Assembly (NCBI GenBank): GCA_030674185.1
Contig: JAPXFY010000026.1
Coordinates: 34,221,167-34,285,166, forward strand
Reading direction: 5' to 3'
Source: Monoplex corrugatus
Lineage: Eukaryota; Mollusca; Gastropoda; Littorinimorpha; Ranellidae
Length of the DNA: 64,000 nt
This document shows positions 22,061 to 54,183 of the stretch, in pieces; positions within the stretch are counted from its first letter, which is position 1; each line of letters begins with the position of its first letter. Both the position numbers and the translations under genes were made by a program. The notes beneath the pieces are model-generated. The model had not been told where the DNA came from. It was given only the letters and a program-made list of their open reading frames with translations, and did no database searches.

Positions 22061-22724
22061 ATCAACTAGTTAGGAGCCATATTTTAGGGTGGGAAATGAA
22101 ATTGGTCTTCATACCGGGCCATGCCTCACTACCACTGATCAAAGCAAGTGCATATATTTCAGTGTCAAACTTTCTGCTATCGCATGGGCAGCAGAACTGA
22201 GCATTTTCTTTCATTAAACAGGTTTTCATTTTCACAAGTCAGCACCTGAATTGTTAAGCTGTGCTGGATGAACCTAAGCTGAGTTGGCTTTTCACCTCCG
22301 TGGGTTTATAACTTTGGTATTTTGTATGGTTGTAGTTTGATTACCTCCATGTGTTTGTAGCATAATTTTGTTTGTGGTTTTATTACTGATCTGTGCATTT
22401 GTTGCATTTTAACATGACCCATCAGTGACTGCCAAAATGATCAGCATTACATTATGCTGATGGATTATGTTATTTGATTTGTGTGATTATGACCAAATAA
22501 AGATTGTAGTTTGGAAACCTGTGTTTGTCTCAGTGATACTTGTCATCAAGTGTTTTTGGAAACAAACTTGTGAAATTACTGTGCTTGTATTTGTGATAAA
22601 TGTCACGAAATGTTTTCAGACACAACTTGTGAAATTTTTTTTGCAAAATAAATTATCTCCTGGTCTTGGGAGTGCATTTCCCACCCTACTGTCATGTGTT
22701 CTTTTCATAGATTTATGATGTTTT

Positions 22725-22818
22725 TCTGCCTCCCACATGGCAGGAAGCTGGTGGATAGGATGAGGGAGTCAAAGGGTTAAGTTTTTGCAGTTGGTGGATA
22801 GGGTGTGGGAGTCAAAGG
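22725..22818. mobile_element. TTAA miniature element fragment, same family as 17462
   Basis: Two tandem copies of 'ggtggatagg...gggagtcaaaggg', the first followed by TTAA (22777-22780), the second by CTGA. This is the right end seen at 17600-17648, with the same pair of subterminal repeats. Confidence 0.6.
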
Positions 22819-22844
22819 GCTGATCACCATGCTTTTCATAACGT

Positions 22845-23190
22845 CCTTTGCCTCTAGAGACCTCTTCCATGGACGTGGGACTCAAAGAAATGTGATGTGC
22901 AGAAGCAATTTAAGGTAATTTAGGCCACTTGTTATATGCTTTAGTGTGCTCAGTTATGCTTACATTTGTATTCAGGTTTGGTTTTTTTTTAACCCCGTGG
23001 TGATAAATTGGGCGGAATGGTCAATGTCAGTGGCATATCCTCAAGCAAATGTTTTGCTATGTATACTAATGTTCTTTTCCAGTTGTTGTTTTTTTTCCAA
23101 TGAAGTGTGTGTTTTGAAGTGGTTATAGCCCTGACATGGTTTTGTGCAGTCAGCTGGGCTTTACACAATACTAATGATAGTAACAGAAAT
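22845..23190 (+). mobile_element. Interspersed repeat family R1, copy 3 (5' truncated)
   Basis: Shares 'gtgatgtgcagaagcaattt', the 'ggcggaatggtcaatgtcag' block and the 'cagtcagctgggctttacac' tail with the other R1 copies. Confidence 0.65.
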
Positions 23191-23199
23191 TTCCACAAT

Positions 23200-24560
23200 C
23201 CAGCTGAAATATACTTTTGTCACCTCTACAACCATGTTAGAAACTTCTTAGATTTGTTCTCTATCACAAAATACGCTGACACTAAACCACAGTTTCTTCA
23301 TTTTGAAATAAGTTTGTCATGCAATAATTCCCATTTTATTCCAAGTCATTGCACTGAACTTTAGTTTTTATTTCCCATCTGAATTCCGTCATTATATGGA
23401 AATGCATCGATGCACTAATATTTCTTTTATCATGAAAATGAATCGACACAAATAATGGTTAAAGTAAGCATGATATTTAAATCAATTACAGTAAAGGGAT
23501 CTCTTAAGCAATTGCATGGAAATATAATGAAAAAGAAATTTTACGAGAAAAAAAACAGATGGTCAAGCCATACTGTCTTTTTTCTTGTTTGTGGACACTG
23601 AAACACCCTTTGAGTAATTTCATCTTAAAACATCAGATGATTTTTGTTTTGTTTTTTAAAAAAGTAATGTTTTCCAACAGCAACAACACTCTAGCGATGG
23701 GATAGAGAAATGGTATAAATTGAGGAAAATTTGGGTGGGAGTTTGGGAGCTGCTGTTGGTACCTGGAGGGTTCCAAAGAACCAGGGGAAAGATAGGGCTC
23801 AAGGATCAGGTCATTCCTTCACACCAGAGAACCTTTACAAGTTGGAGAAAAAAAAAGCAGGGCTAAAATGAAATCCACTTGATTAAAACTTGAGCACTGA
23901 TATTCTGTCAGAGCAGCTTTCTGCACAAGTCCATGAAAAATGGGACACACTGAAATTAAAACCGACACATACCTTCCTTAAATGAAAACAATCGAGAGAC
24001 AGGGAGGAACAATGCATGCACTACCTCTGTCCATCTAATTTCATCATCATCGAATTATATAAAAGATAAATAGCAAGATTCCCTGTACTCTCCCACAAAG
24101 GTGTGTGGGAAACAACTCTGATCTCAAAAAAAAAAAAGAAAACAAAAAAAGATGGGAGGGAGGAGAAGACAAACACAGGGACAAGAACAAGTACTAAGTT
24201 TTGAGGGTTTTTTTTTGTAAGAAGAGGGGGGGGGGGGGTTTCTGTAGTAGACTGATGTTCTTCATGTTCAGCCTTCCTTTTTTCTTAACAGCTGCAGTCT
24301 TTTTGTTTGTTTGCATTTTGAGAGAGAATGTCACAATACAGCTCTTTTAGCATCATATCCTTCCTTTACATTTTGTCTGACTAAAAACATCATTTACCTC
24401 AGTACAAAGAGTATAAAAGACCTCACTCTTATTTTACCTTTTGCTTGACGGAGTACAGATTATAGAGATATGGTTATCTCTTCAAATGCTTTCACTTTTA
24501 ATAATTTGACAAAACTTCTCAACGACAATAATTATGTTACATGCTGTTCACAGACAGATT
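23200..24560. other. Intergenic sequence, no gene seen
   Basis: AT-rich DNA between the convergent coiled-coil gene and CSNK2B. Only homopolymer runs (poly-A, and a G run at about 24225) and short AT-rich open frames without coding character. Confidence 0.6.
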
Positions 24561-24567
24561 ACTTTAA

Positions 24568-25195
24568 CTCTCTCGCTATGAGCATCTCAATTTCCCGATC
24601 AGGTCTCAACGAGCTTCAGAGAAATCTGACTTCAGTTTTGAAAATTTGCGGGGCTTTCAGTATTTCCGTCAACGGAAACTAATAGCCAGAAATAGATTGT
24701 CCGGTCATTCCTAGCCGTGTTTCAGGCCATGAGGTCACTGTACTACGCAGTTGGTGAGTGGTCAGTGCAAAGTTCACGACCCACTATCTCCACAGCGAAG
24801 CAGACAACGGAAAAGTGACTGGCTGAACAATTACTCAATAACTCAACGCTGTTCAACACGATCTCTTCTTTCAGTGCATGTGGTGTGTGTGCGTGTTGGA
24901 TTGTATCAAATTTCATTGAAAATGTGACTGAAGGAACTGATTAATTGACCTGACTGTATTTTGTAAGGCATTTTTCACATGAAAATGTCTCTAATTTTAC
25001 TTGTACTGTTACTCAGCAACCATGAGGGTTAGACAGTTGAAATTTCAGCATGTTGTACACCAATCTTTAATTATATGACCCGCCAAATTTCAAAACTCTG
25101 TTTTCATTTATTTTTATGAGAATTTTTCTCATGACCTATACAAACGGTGCCTATCATAGGAACGGCAAGGGGCATAATCATACATAGCGAGTGAG
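24568..25195. mobile_element. TTAA miniature element, 628 bp
   Basis: TTAA at 24564-24567 and 25196-25199. Inverted ends CTCTCTCGCTATGAGCATCT and CTCACTCGCTATGTATGATT (reversed). No transposase frame. Non-autonomous, piggyBac-type by its TTAA duplication and by analogy with the other elements in this window. Confidence 0.72.
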
Positions 25196-26269
25196 TTAAA
25201 ACAATAACCGATTACTTCCCTTTAGGTTGCTTCAGTCAGTCATATTATCATGTTTCATGTACACTGTCGTAGATGCTAGAGCAAACTGAAGGTCACATAT
25301 ATTGAGCAAACAGATTGAGAATAGTCATGATCCAAGCTCTACCAACTCTGAAGCCAGAAAAGCACTTGACACTCATATCCCCAACATTTTCACTGTAGAT
25401 TAATAAAATGATCACAAAAATAACCCTTGGAGCCACTAAATCAGCAGAAATCTGCTAATCAATGGAAAATTCTCATGTCTGAGCACTATCATGCAAACTC
25501 AATCTAAAATGAAACTACACCATCAAGTAGGCCTATGTCATCACAATACTTGTACACAGTCTCAAATTCTCTGGCTCTTCATCTCTCGTCTCAGGTTTTT
25601 TTTCTTTTTTTTTTTTCATGCCTGAGGTAACTTACATCTGAGATCGAGATTTACAGACAGTTAATTCATGAGGCTTGTCCTTTTCACATGTGATGGTAGT
25701 CTCTTTACCAGTGCGGGTGCTCATCGAATTTATTTCCAGTCAAACGATCATCTTTATCAACATGGGGGCCTTGTGGGTGCTGTTCTAAGACTTCAGATCA
25801 GAACGGGTACCACTGAACTCTTATCAGGATCTGACACCAGTGCAGCCTCTGATGACTGGCATTACAGAATCTTGAAATTAATTTTTGAAACTAATGGGTC
25901 ATGTGGACTGCCTGACACTGGGACTGCAACTGAATAACCTGGCTTTGGTGTCCTAGAGAGCCAAAACGAGCAACAAAACGAGCAACATGTGGTCAATACC
26001 ACTGAAATGGTGGGAAAATTTAAGGAGAGGAGAGTATTAATGTGGTAAGGATGCGAGTGTATGGAAAAGAGAAGAAACACAGCCCAAAGGTAAAAGTATT
26101 CATAACAAACAAGAACTACAACTTTTAACATTTCACGTACCCGGTATCATTTATTCTGTGATACATGAGTAAATGATAACAAACTTTCAACCAAGCACTC
26201 ACAATTCTACTCTATTAACATTTCTTAGCCCCAAGTTTTGTCTTGTTTGGGGTCAAAAGCAATGGAAAA

Positions 26270-26830
26270 AAACAACAAAAAAACTCCCAAATAACAATTA
26301 CAAATCAGATAAATAAGAAGTACATCTACAATAAAAGCAATGGAAAAAAAAAAAAATCTCCCAAATAACAATTACGAATCAGATAAACAAGAAGTTCATT
26401 TACAATAAATAATCTGCCGATAATCAAAACTTTTAAAAACATTTAAAACATCAACACACATGTGTTACTTTTAAGAAAAACAAATGACTTGTTGATTACA
26501 CAAAAATATCAAGAAATATGCATGAAGGTTCAAAAATACTTTAAAAAAAACAAATGACTTGATTACAGAAAAATACCAAGAAATATGCATGAAGGTTCCA
26601 AAAACGCTGATTCCACATCACCAGTTCCAAAGATTGGATCTTGGAGCTGAAAGCCAAGGCCGGTGCTCTTCACATGACAGTCATTCCAACTGTTTGTCCC
26701 CTTCCTGCTTGGTTTCTATTTCACTTTTTACGCACTGAACGACACATGGTCATTCCTACTATTTGTACCTTTCTTGCCTGGAGTCTATCTTACTTTTTAC
26801 ACACTGAATGATGTATTTCTGTGGGACAGC
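26270..26830. repeat. Series of three separate tandem doublets
   Basis: Three neighbouring, unrelated duplications: 'caaataacaattacaaatcag' type (about 26285/26358), 'caagaaatatgcatgaaggt' type (about 26510/26577), and 'tctatttcactttttacgca' type (about 26716/26786). Presumed 3' UTR or downstream region of CSNK2B. Confidence 0.8.
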
Positions 26831-26892
26831 CACAGCGTTTCAAAAGAAATGCCAATAAACTGAAACTGTGCACATGAACAGAAAATGTTTAA

Positions 26893-27153
26893 CTCTTTTG
26901 CCGCCAAGTTTATCATTGAAAAACACTCCTGAGTGCTGTATTTTTTGGTAAATGCTTGGCTCAGCAAGTCATTCAGTCAATATCAAACTAACACAGTGGG
27001 TATGTCAACTATCAAGCGGGAAGGTCAGCTATTGGAGCGAACCTTGTTACTGCATGAAAAACACTTTTTGAACATGACCCTCAGTGTCAACCAAAGTCAG
27101 CTGTGGTGGTGAATGGTAGTGGCAATTAAAATTCACTTATGGCAGCGAAAGAG
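26893..27153. mobile_element. Small TIR element beside TTAA
   Basis: TTAA (26889-26892) followed by CTCTTTTGCCGCCAAG; right end reversed CTCTTTCGCTGCCATAAG. The right flank is ATGA rather than TTAA, so the duplication is mutated or the call is wrong. Confidence 0.5.
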
Positions 27154-27613
27154 ATGAGAAAGAAACAATTAAGTATGATGTTTTTTTTCTGTTTGTTTTG
27201 TTTTGCTTTACAGTGAAAACATTCAACAAACTCTGGTAATGCAAAGAACACATGAGTGAATATTTTCTATTCAGTATACACAATGATTCTGTCATTCTGT
27301 TTTGTGGGGGAAGAAGTTTTTCTATTGTACAGTTAAAAGTGATTCAAACAAGGGGAACATACGGGAACATTTTCTCTACAGTATGTAATGTTTTAGTTTT
27401 AATACGGGGTAAGTCAAGAAACTTTTCAACAGAACTCATTAATACACGACTTGCTTTTTTAATCATTTTATCCCATCTTTGAAAACATACTTTAGCTTCA
27501 ACAAAAATTCAGAACCTAATTACAAAGACCTAGAAGAAGTTGATGGCATGATGAAGATGGCGAGGCAAACATAAGGGAAAGAAAGAGGAAGTAGTCTAGG
27601 AGTGGTGATGATT

Positions 27614-47231
<19,618 letters not shown>

Positions 47232-47261
47232 ATTGATAAAGTCTGTTGTCCTTTGGGCTCC

Positions 47262-50200
47262 CTGTAAAATTACAAAATATCATGATCACAACTCTATTCA
47301 TTCAGATCAACTTCTATTATCAAGCAATATATCAACATCACATGCAACTCTTAACAACTGTTTTTACTGAAACTGAAAAACTGTTATCATCATCTTGATT
47401 AATATGTATCTATAGATCTATATAGAGAAAACAGTACTGCACATGGTCAATTCGCAGGTTAGGGCACTGATCTGCATGCAGAAGCTGTTCACTGACAGAG
47501 CAGTGATTGCTTCTTCTTCCTGATGATACCAACCTACTATTATTTTGACTAACTTCTGTATTGTTCAATACCACTAAATGGGATCATAAATGATCCATTG
47601 TCTTTACTGACAGTTTGGTAATGAAAATTTCTGGTTTTACTATTGGCATGTCTTTTTTAAATCTGCGGCTGTACTCTTCTTCTGTTCCTATCTGCAGCTG
47701 TGAAGAAAGTGTGAACAGGAACATCAGGAACATCCAGCACCACTCCTTCAATTCCCTTGTACATTAAAAAAACAAAAACAAAACAAAACAAAAACAAAAA
47801 ACGGTGTAGGTGTAATCTTCAGTTTTGTACTTTTGACAGTTCAACATTTTGGAGCAGTCTGGTTATGCAGATGCTGTCTAAAGAGTTGTAGTCATCACTT
47901 AAGAATTAGGTTCTGCTGTATTTTGAAATCTTTCATGGTGGTCAATGTCTTGTTTGTGGATAGGATCCCACACACGTGACACAGTGGCTTTACATTCGAG
48001 GGTTGATGACTGCTAAATATAGGTCCATGTAGACAATATCAAGACTGCGTATTTTTAAAAAAAATTACTGGATTTCTTGCAAATGTGCGCTGTGTAAAAG
48101 AAGATTGCAATCTCAGCTTGTTTGCCTTCATTGCTGGATTTCTGAATCATTATGAATAATAAAAAGAAAACTTCCATTTCAGATCAATAACCTGCTATGA
48201 AACCACCCATGTTTAAATGCTGTCAGTATTCTATGAGTATTTGATGTTTTTCTACATTGTAAATGAGTCAAGGTGGCTGTAGATAAATTATCTAGTATTA
48301 ACATTAGCAGTTCACAGCTGAGGTGACTCAATCAGTCAGTGAGTCTATAATTTGCAGCTTGTATTTGCTTATCACCTTTTTTGAAAAAAATTATGCACAT
48401 TATGTTTTGCTGACAGCTAGCTGAATGATAATATTCATGGTGAATAGAGCTAGTAATCATTGATCTTTGTGAGGATGGGTGTTTATCTTATTAGTACAAT
48501 GTCTAGAGTAATACTGTAGATATTACCTGGTTCTTAAAGAATCTGGTTGTGTTTAGACTTTAGTTCTCTCATAAGTTTGGTTGTGCCTACTTTATAAAAT
48601 ATGGATATTATTATTATAGTATTAATACATGGTACAATACTAGTACTACTAGTTCCAAATATTAGAACAATAACAATAATGACTATTTGTTGTGCCTCAT
48701 CTCACAAGAGACAAAGTAAAGTTGCTTCACTTGTGCCTCATCTCACAAGAGACTAAGTTGCTTCACAAAGCATGCAACTTGCAAGACAGGCTGACACTGG
48801 AACATGTAAAGCAAATCATAGACCTACTTGTTAACCCCTTCTGCTATGAAGAGAAAAAAAAAAAAACGAACTAAAGACAAAAGTGCACAGAACACATTAG
48901 AAGACTGGCCAAAATATGTATGTATTTTCACACACAACAAATATCATCCCCTCTCAAACTGGTCACTCAAACAAAACCATGAGCTGAGACCAGAAGCGCT
49001 TTCAGTTTTAATCAACACCATCTGTTTAACTGATGTATTAAGTTTTCTTTCCCAAGTCCAGTTTCTAAGTCCAAGAAACTAAGCAAAAGTTGCAGTACAA
49101 CACAGAAGTGAAAGAAATGATTCATGTGTGTGATCTGTGGATCGTGTGGTGTGGACATAAAAGTTTAACTATTACACACAACCTTTTTCCTTTATTGTCT
49201 TGAATAAAGTGTGTGTTGTTATTTTATATTTTAAGCAGATAAGGAAAAGCATCCAAATCAAAAGCTGAAATCGCAGGACTGAGTTGCAAAAGCTTCACAT
49301 GTTTGTTAAAGAAGTTGAATTAAGCATTTGACATAAAAGAAACAATCATGTCCAAAATAAGACACGACTTATCTCTGTATAGCTGTCAGTAGGTGCTACT
49401 GTTATTTACCTTCAGATGAAGTCTGTTGAAAACTGTTACTCACAATATTCAGCTTTACTTATATCATGCGTGGACAATTTGACCATTACTTAGAAAAATA
49501 GTTCATCCCTGCTTTAAAAAAAACAAAACAAAAAGTAGTCATGCATGATGCTGTTTATTCCGGCAACTTGACAAACTAAACAACTTTCCCTTGTTTCCAG
49601 CAGTACCTTAACTAACTAAACTTTCTCTTGTTTTCAGCGGTATCTTGGCAAGTGATGATATCAAGTTTAACTTAAGGAAACAAAACAAAACATTCCACAC
49701 TCAAACTGAGAAAATGACTGCATGCAATCATCTGACATGGATTTCTAATGAAAGATAACAAGAGTTATTAGCTTCTAGTATTCTTCATTCACTTCCATGC
49801 ATGTATCTGCTCATCAATATTTTTAAACATTTTAATGATTTTTACATGATAATGGAATGAAGAGGTCTGGAGTCACTGAAGAGAAGGAAAAGTCAAGTCA
49901 CTACTCAAAACATGAAATGTCAGACATTGATCAGGCCTACAGTACTGGGAAATTTTACACTGGATAAAGTATGCAGGAACCTGGTGTTAATTCTTTATCG
50001 AATAGAATCAGTAACATGGTCAAATTTGTTTTCCTCTGCATTGATTAAAGGCACTGTTCAAGGTCACTTTCTGAATTCACATTTTTAGCCTGTAGAAAAT
50101 GGGCTGACCACAACTTTTGCTCCTGTTTTCAGTTAATTCAAGTCTAATTAACAGTGTCTAAAGTGTTTCTCCAGTACATATATGCACAATGAAAAAAGAA
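47262..50200. other. CSNK2B first intron, no gene seen
   Basis: AT-rich. One tandem doublet at about 48690-48775 ('gtgcctcatctcacaagaga' twice). No coding signal. Confidence 0.6.
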
Positions 50201-50216
50201 CCAAAAAAAGCACAAG

Positions 50217-52423
50217 TAGGCCTAATATTATTTGAAAGTAAAACTTTATCAGGCTCCAAATATGACACTGTTCCAGCAGCAATCTTTTACCACATGAAAT
50301 CACATACATACCCATATAGGCTACATACACTAATTCAGCGACATCCATATTCCAACCCACCACACAACCCCCCTCCCTCTCAACCCCCCCCCCCCCCAAC
50401 GTTCACACCTGTACACAAAGTTCACAGATTATAGATAAGAGATCTACATGTAGGCCTATATTATATCTTCACAACAGATGAGAAGCTGAAGGTCTAATGT
50501 CAATGTGGACTTGAAAATTCATACTGTTGGATCTTGGTAAGTCGACTGATTGAAAGGCTTTGTTTTGGATGAAAGGAACACAAATCACTTTGGACTCAGA
50601 CAAAAACTGACAAGTGAAGTTTTGTGCAATGCATGTAATCTGGAGTTTACTGACCTAATTGATTCTATCATATCAATCTATGTTGAAGAAGAAAACAATG
50701 CAGTAAATTGAATAATTTGAGAAGAGGGAGCTATCCTCACATTTGGAATTCTCAAGATTTGAAATTGAAGCAGCAATATTTCGAACTGTGGAGTAGATAT
50801 TATGGAAGACCAGTCAAAAGTGCACTGTAATACTAATACTAATAGTCGCGTCGACACAGAACAAGCAAGCAAGGGCTGCTAGATCCATCGAACAAACACT
50901 GAACAGGCACTAGATCTCTGTGAAGTTATTCTACGTCCTAACTTGCCTAAGTGATGGAAAGTCAAGGAGAAATGAATGCTGACAATAAGTTCAGTAAGTT
51001 GGCTATGAGGTACACAACTAAGCATCCAAATGTGAGGCCTAATTTTAGAAAAGCTCAGACACATGTCGACATTTAACTGTAGACATCTACTGATCTAGCG
51101 TGCTAAGCGTAGTCAGTACCACAGTAGAGTAGGCTAGACTTGTAGTCACAGTAGTGAAGTGCTGAGAGAGAACTGAAATCAGTTTCACAGACTAGAAGTC
51201 GTCTAGTGGTATCCCATTTTGACATATACCCTCTCAAATTAACGTACATAAAAACCAGACGTAAAACTCACCGATAACCGAAAATGACGTAAAACTTCAC
51301 AATTAACGTTGTGCTTCGCTAACCAGCGGATCACAAAATTTAATGTCCATGCGCATGCGTATGCTTACATGGGTTATGTAAAAAGAAGCCTACCAGAAAG
51401 TTTATTGTCACAGATAAAAATAAAACATCTCTTCTTAAAATCAAACAATTTTTAAAAGGAGCATCAATCATTATTTTACAGGGAAAATTATAGATAATGC
51501 GTTTTTTTCAAAAACAGGCAATTTAGTAGTATTTCACTTTCAAAGTAACAGTTTTGTATTTGCCACGCGCCAAAATGGTTGCCAATGCTATTGATTGGTA
51601 GTCAGAGCGAACGCATCGTGGTAAGTTGATTTGTTTCTGGTGTCCTCCCTACTGTTTGTGGTATTAAATCATAGTAGTTACGTAACATTAATTCCGAATA
51701 ACTCATTAACTGTTATAATCTACATTTACTTCCCAAACGCTTTTGACAAGCAAGTTCTCAGACCTAAAATTTAACTTTAAGTATTAAAATTAAAAGTATG
51801 ACCTGCTTAGCCGCTATTACCAAACAAAAGCGAAAGCACTCGCGTTGACACGGTCAGACGAGAGCCAGTGTCCAGGGGAATTGTTGCTAGATGGATTGAA
51901 CCATTTGAATTAGGCCTATTTTTCTCCAACAGACGACACAGTGTAATGGCATACAATAAGCCCGTTCAAATTTCAATGCCAAGTGGAATATGAATGGGTG
52001 TGTGACAACATTGATTGAAAATTTTTCATTTGTGAAAAATTACATTTAGGGATGTGACAGATTGTTTTTTGACGAAGACCATAGGCCTATATTATGAATA
52101 TAATTCAATTATTATTAATTGTTATCGATACAAAGAGCAGAAAAACAGCTTTTAAAAAGATACAGATTTTAAGAAGATATTGGATAGGCCTATTTGTTAC
52201 GAAATTTATGTTTTTTTGAAACCTAAGTTTTACAAAAGCTTCACATAACAATTCAATTGTAACCACATTTTTTCTGTTTTTGAAATATGATTAGGCCTAT
52301 GCATAATTTTGTCAAATCTTGGCGTATAAACTGCCAGAAATCATTAAATGATGAAAAGACAAAGTACTGCCCCCCCCCCCCCCCCGAAAAAAAATCCTAT
52401 CATGACTGAAAATTATAGGCCTA
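50217..52423. promoter_or_regulatory. Cluster of TAGGCCTA palindromes
   Basis: Exact copies start at 50217, 50451, 51911, 52082, 52185, 52292 and 52416: seven in 2.2 kb, against three in the other 62 kb (25528, 35768, 36125). They lie on both sides of the inferred CSNK2B/POLE3 transcription starts. Function unknown. Confidence 0.7.
51272..51620. promoter_or_regulatory. Probable bidirectional promoter of CSNK2B and POLE3
   Basis: On the minus strand a strong donor, TCG|GTGAGT, ends an inferred CSNK2B leader exon at 51272. On the plus strand GTG|GTAAGT ends an inferred POLE3 leader exon at 51620. Both genes have a 3' splice site just before their first coding exon, so each needs an upstream leader exon. 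Between the donors lie TGCGCATGCG (NRF1-like, 51350-51359), 'ccaaaatgg' (YY1-like, about 51569) and an inverted CCAAT box (ATTGG, about 51593), all common in TATA-less divergent promoters. Transcription starts are not directly visible. Confidence 0.65.
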
Positions 52424-52429
52424 AAGAAT

Positions 52430-54180
52430 AAAAAAGAAAAAGAATTTAAATGATAAATCTGTGGTAGCAGAAATTTTGTAGTGATGTGACTTAAGTACTC
52501 AGAAAGAAACACCCATAACTTGCTGCAGAAGCCCTGTCATGCATGTAAACAAAGCAGCAGATGATCAAAAGCAAGGAGAGAGATCACACATCCTGCAGAC
52601 GTTTTCCAGCAGATGAAACTGTACCAAACAAAACATTAATACTCCTACATGAGATCCTCAGATGTAATACAACTTAAACCAAACGATCAAACAACTGATA
52701 AAGTATTTGTTAAAGTATATCAGGTGTGGAGAAGATTGAAATTTTCTGGATTTTCTACTAGCCAGCTGGGCTAGTGGATTTTAAGATTACTACTAGCCCG
52801 CAGATTTTTTCAGTAGTCCGACATGTTCCCACAAATAATAGTAAAATTCTCTTTATGATGATGACCAAAAATATTCAGCAGCATAAGTGACTGTTACAAC
52901 AAAGGTTGTTAAATTTTCTTCTGGAGACTTTCATCAGAGTGAGTGGGGGGGAGGTGATCAAGTGATAACATGAAGATGTAAAGGCAGATGACTGATCTCA
53001 AACTTGTCAAAGTTTACATGGATTCTCTGTGTAAGTTAGAGAGAATTCTTTAGTTTAATATCTATTTGTAATCATTATCTTTTTGCTTACATAGCCAAAG
53101 TTAATTTTAGTCCAAATTATCGTTTTATGTTTTTCAGATTATTTCATCATCTTGCAATATTTTTCCCCTTTCATAATTTAATCACTTTTAAAGTGTGAGA
53201 GAGACAGAGTATGAACCCTTTGTTGTTGTATAAGTGTTATGTCTCTTGTGTGTGTGTATTTGTTCGTTCGTTCGTTGCTTGATTTAACGTCTTTTCACTA
53301 TAGTAACAGTATAAGTGATATTAGACGGGGGAAAATGGCATGGAGGATGAAAATTTAATAAGGGGGGGGGGGTGGAGGGGAGAGGGGAACAGAGTAAGGG
53401 ACGTAAAAAAAATTAAAAGGAAGCGGCAAGGTCTTAAGAAAAAGGATATGGATGAACAGAGAAATGAAACTAGAACAATGCTATCATCAATAATGTAAAA
53501 GAAAAATCGTCATAAAAACAAAACAAAACAAAAATAATCAATTATAATAATAATCTTAAAGTAACACATTAACAGGACTGTGAACCAATGATTCTGAAAT
53601 TTTAACTAACAAAACTTGATCCGAGACTACTTCTTTAAAATGTGTTTCAAGATAGTTTCCTTATGTAAACGTCTTTGGTAAAAAGGAACGAAACTTTCTG
53701 CAGTAAAACAAACAGTGATACAATGTGAATTGTTCGCTGCAAATACATAAAACGTTGTTACAATATTTTGTTTTCAAAGCGTTCAGTTGAATGCAAAAAT
53801 ATGTCATAACATGTGTGTATTTGTGTGTGTGTGTGTGTGTGTGTCACGTGTGTGTGTGTGTGTGTGTGTGTGTTTCTTGACTTCAGCAGTTCAGTGTGAA
53901 GGGAAAAAATTGAAAATACTAAATCCTCCCAAATTGAAATTTATGTCCTGAGAGACAAGTGAAGGTAATGCGAGAAAAATATCAAGTGGCATCCATATCT
54001 TTTAAGCTAGTTTCTCTGACATACCATCTTATCAAGTGATGTATTAAATTTGTTCTTGTCACTCGAATTTTCTTGCCAATAGCATACACATTCTCTTCTC
54101 CTCCCTATCCCTTGATCTCGATAAGACATTATTATGTTGTATTTTCTCTGGTTTCCGTACTTAATTAGAAGCTTCTAACT
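52430..54180. other. POLE3 first intron, part 1
   Basis: No gene seen. Contains C- and G-runs, a (GT)n tract (53818-53875), and a block from about 53250 ('ttgcttgatttaacgtcttt' onward) that looks like an old interspersed repeat but is not identified. Confidence 0.5.
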
Positions 54181-54183
54181 GTT

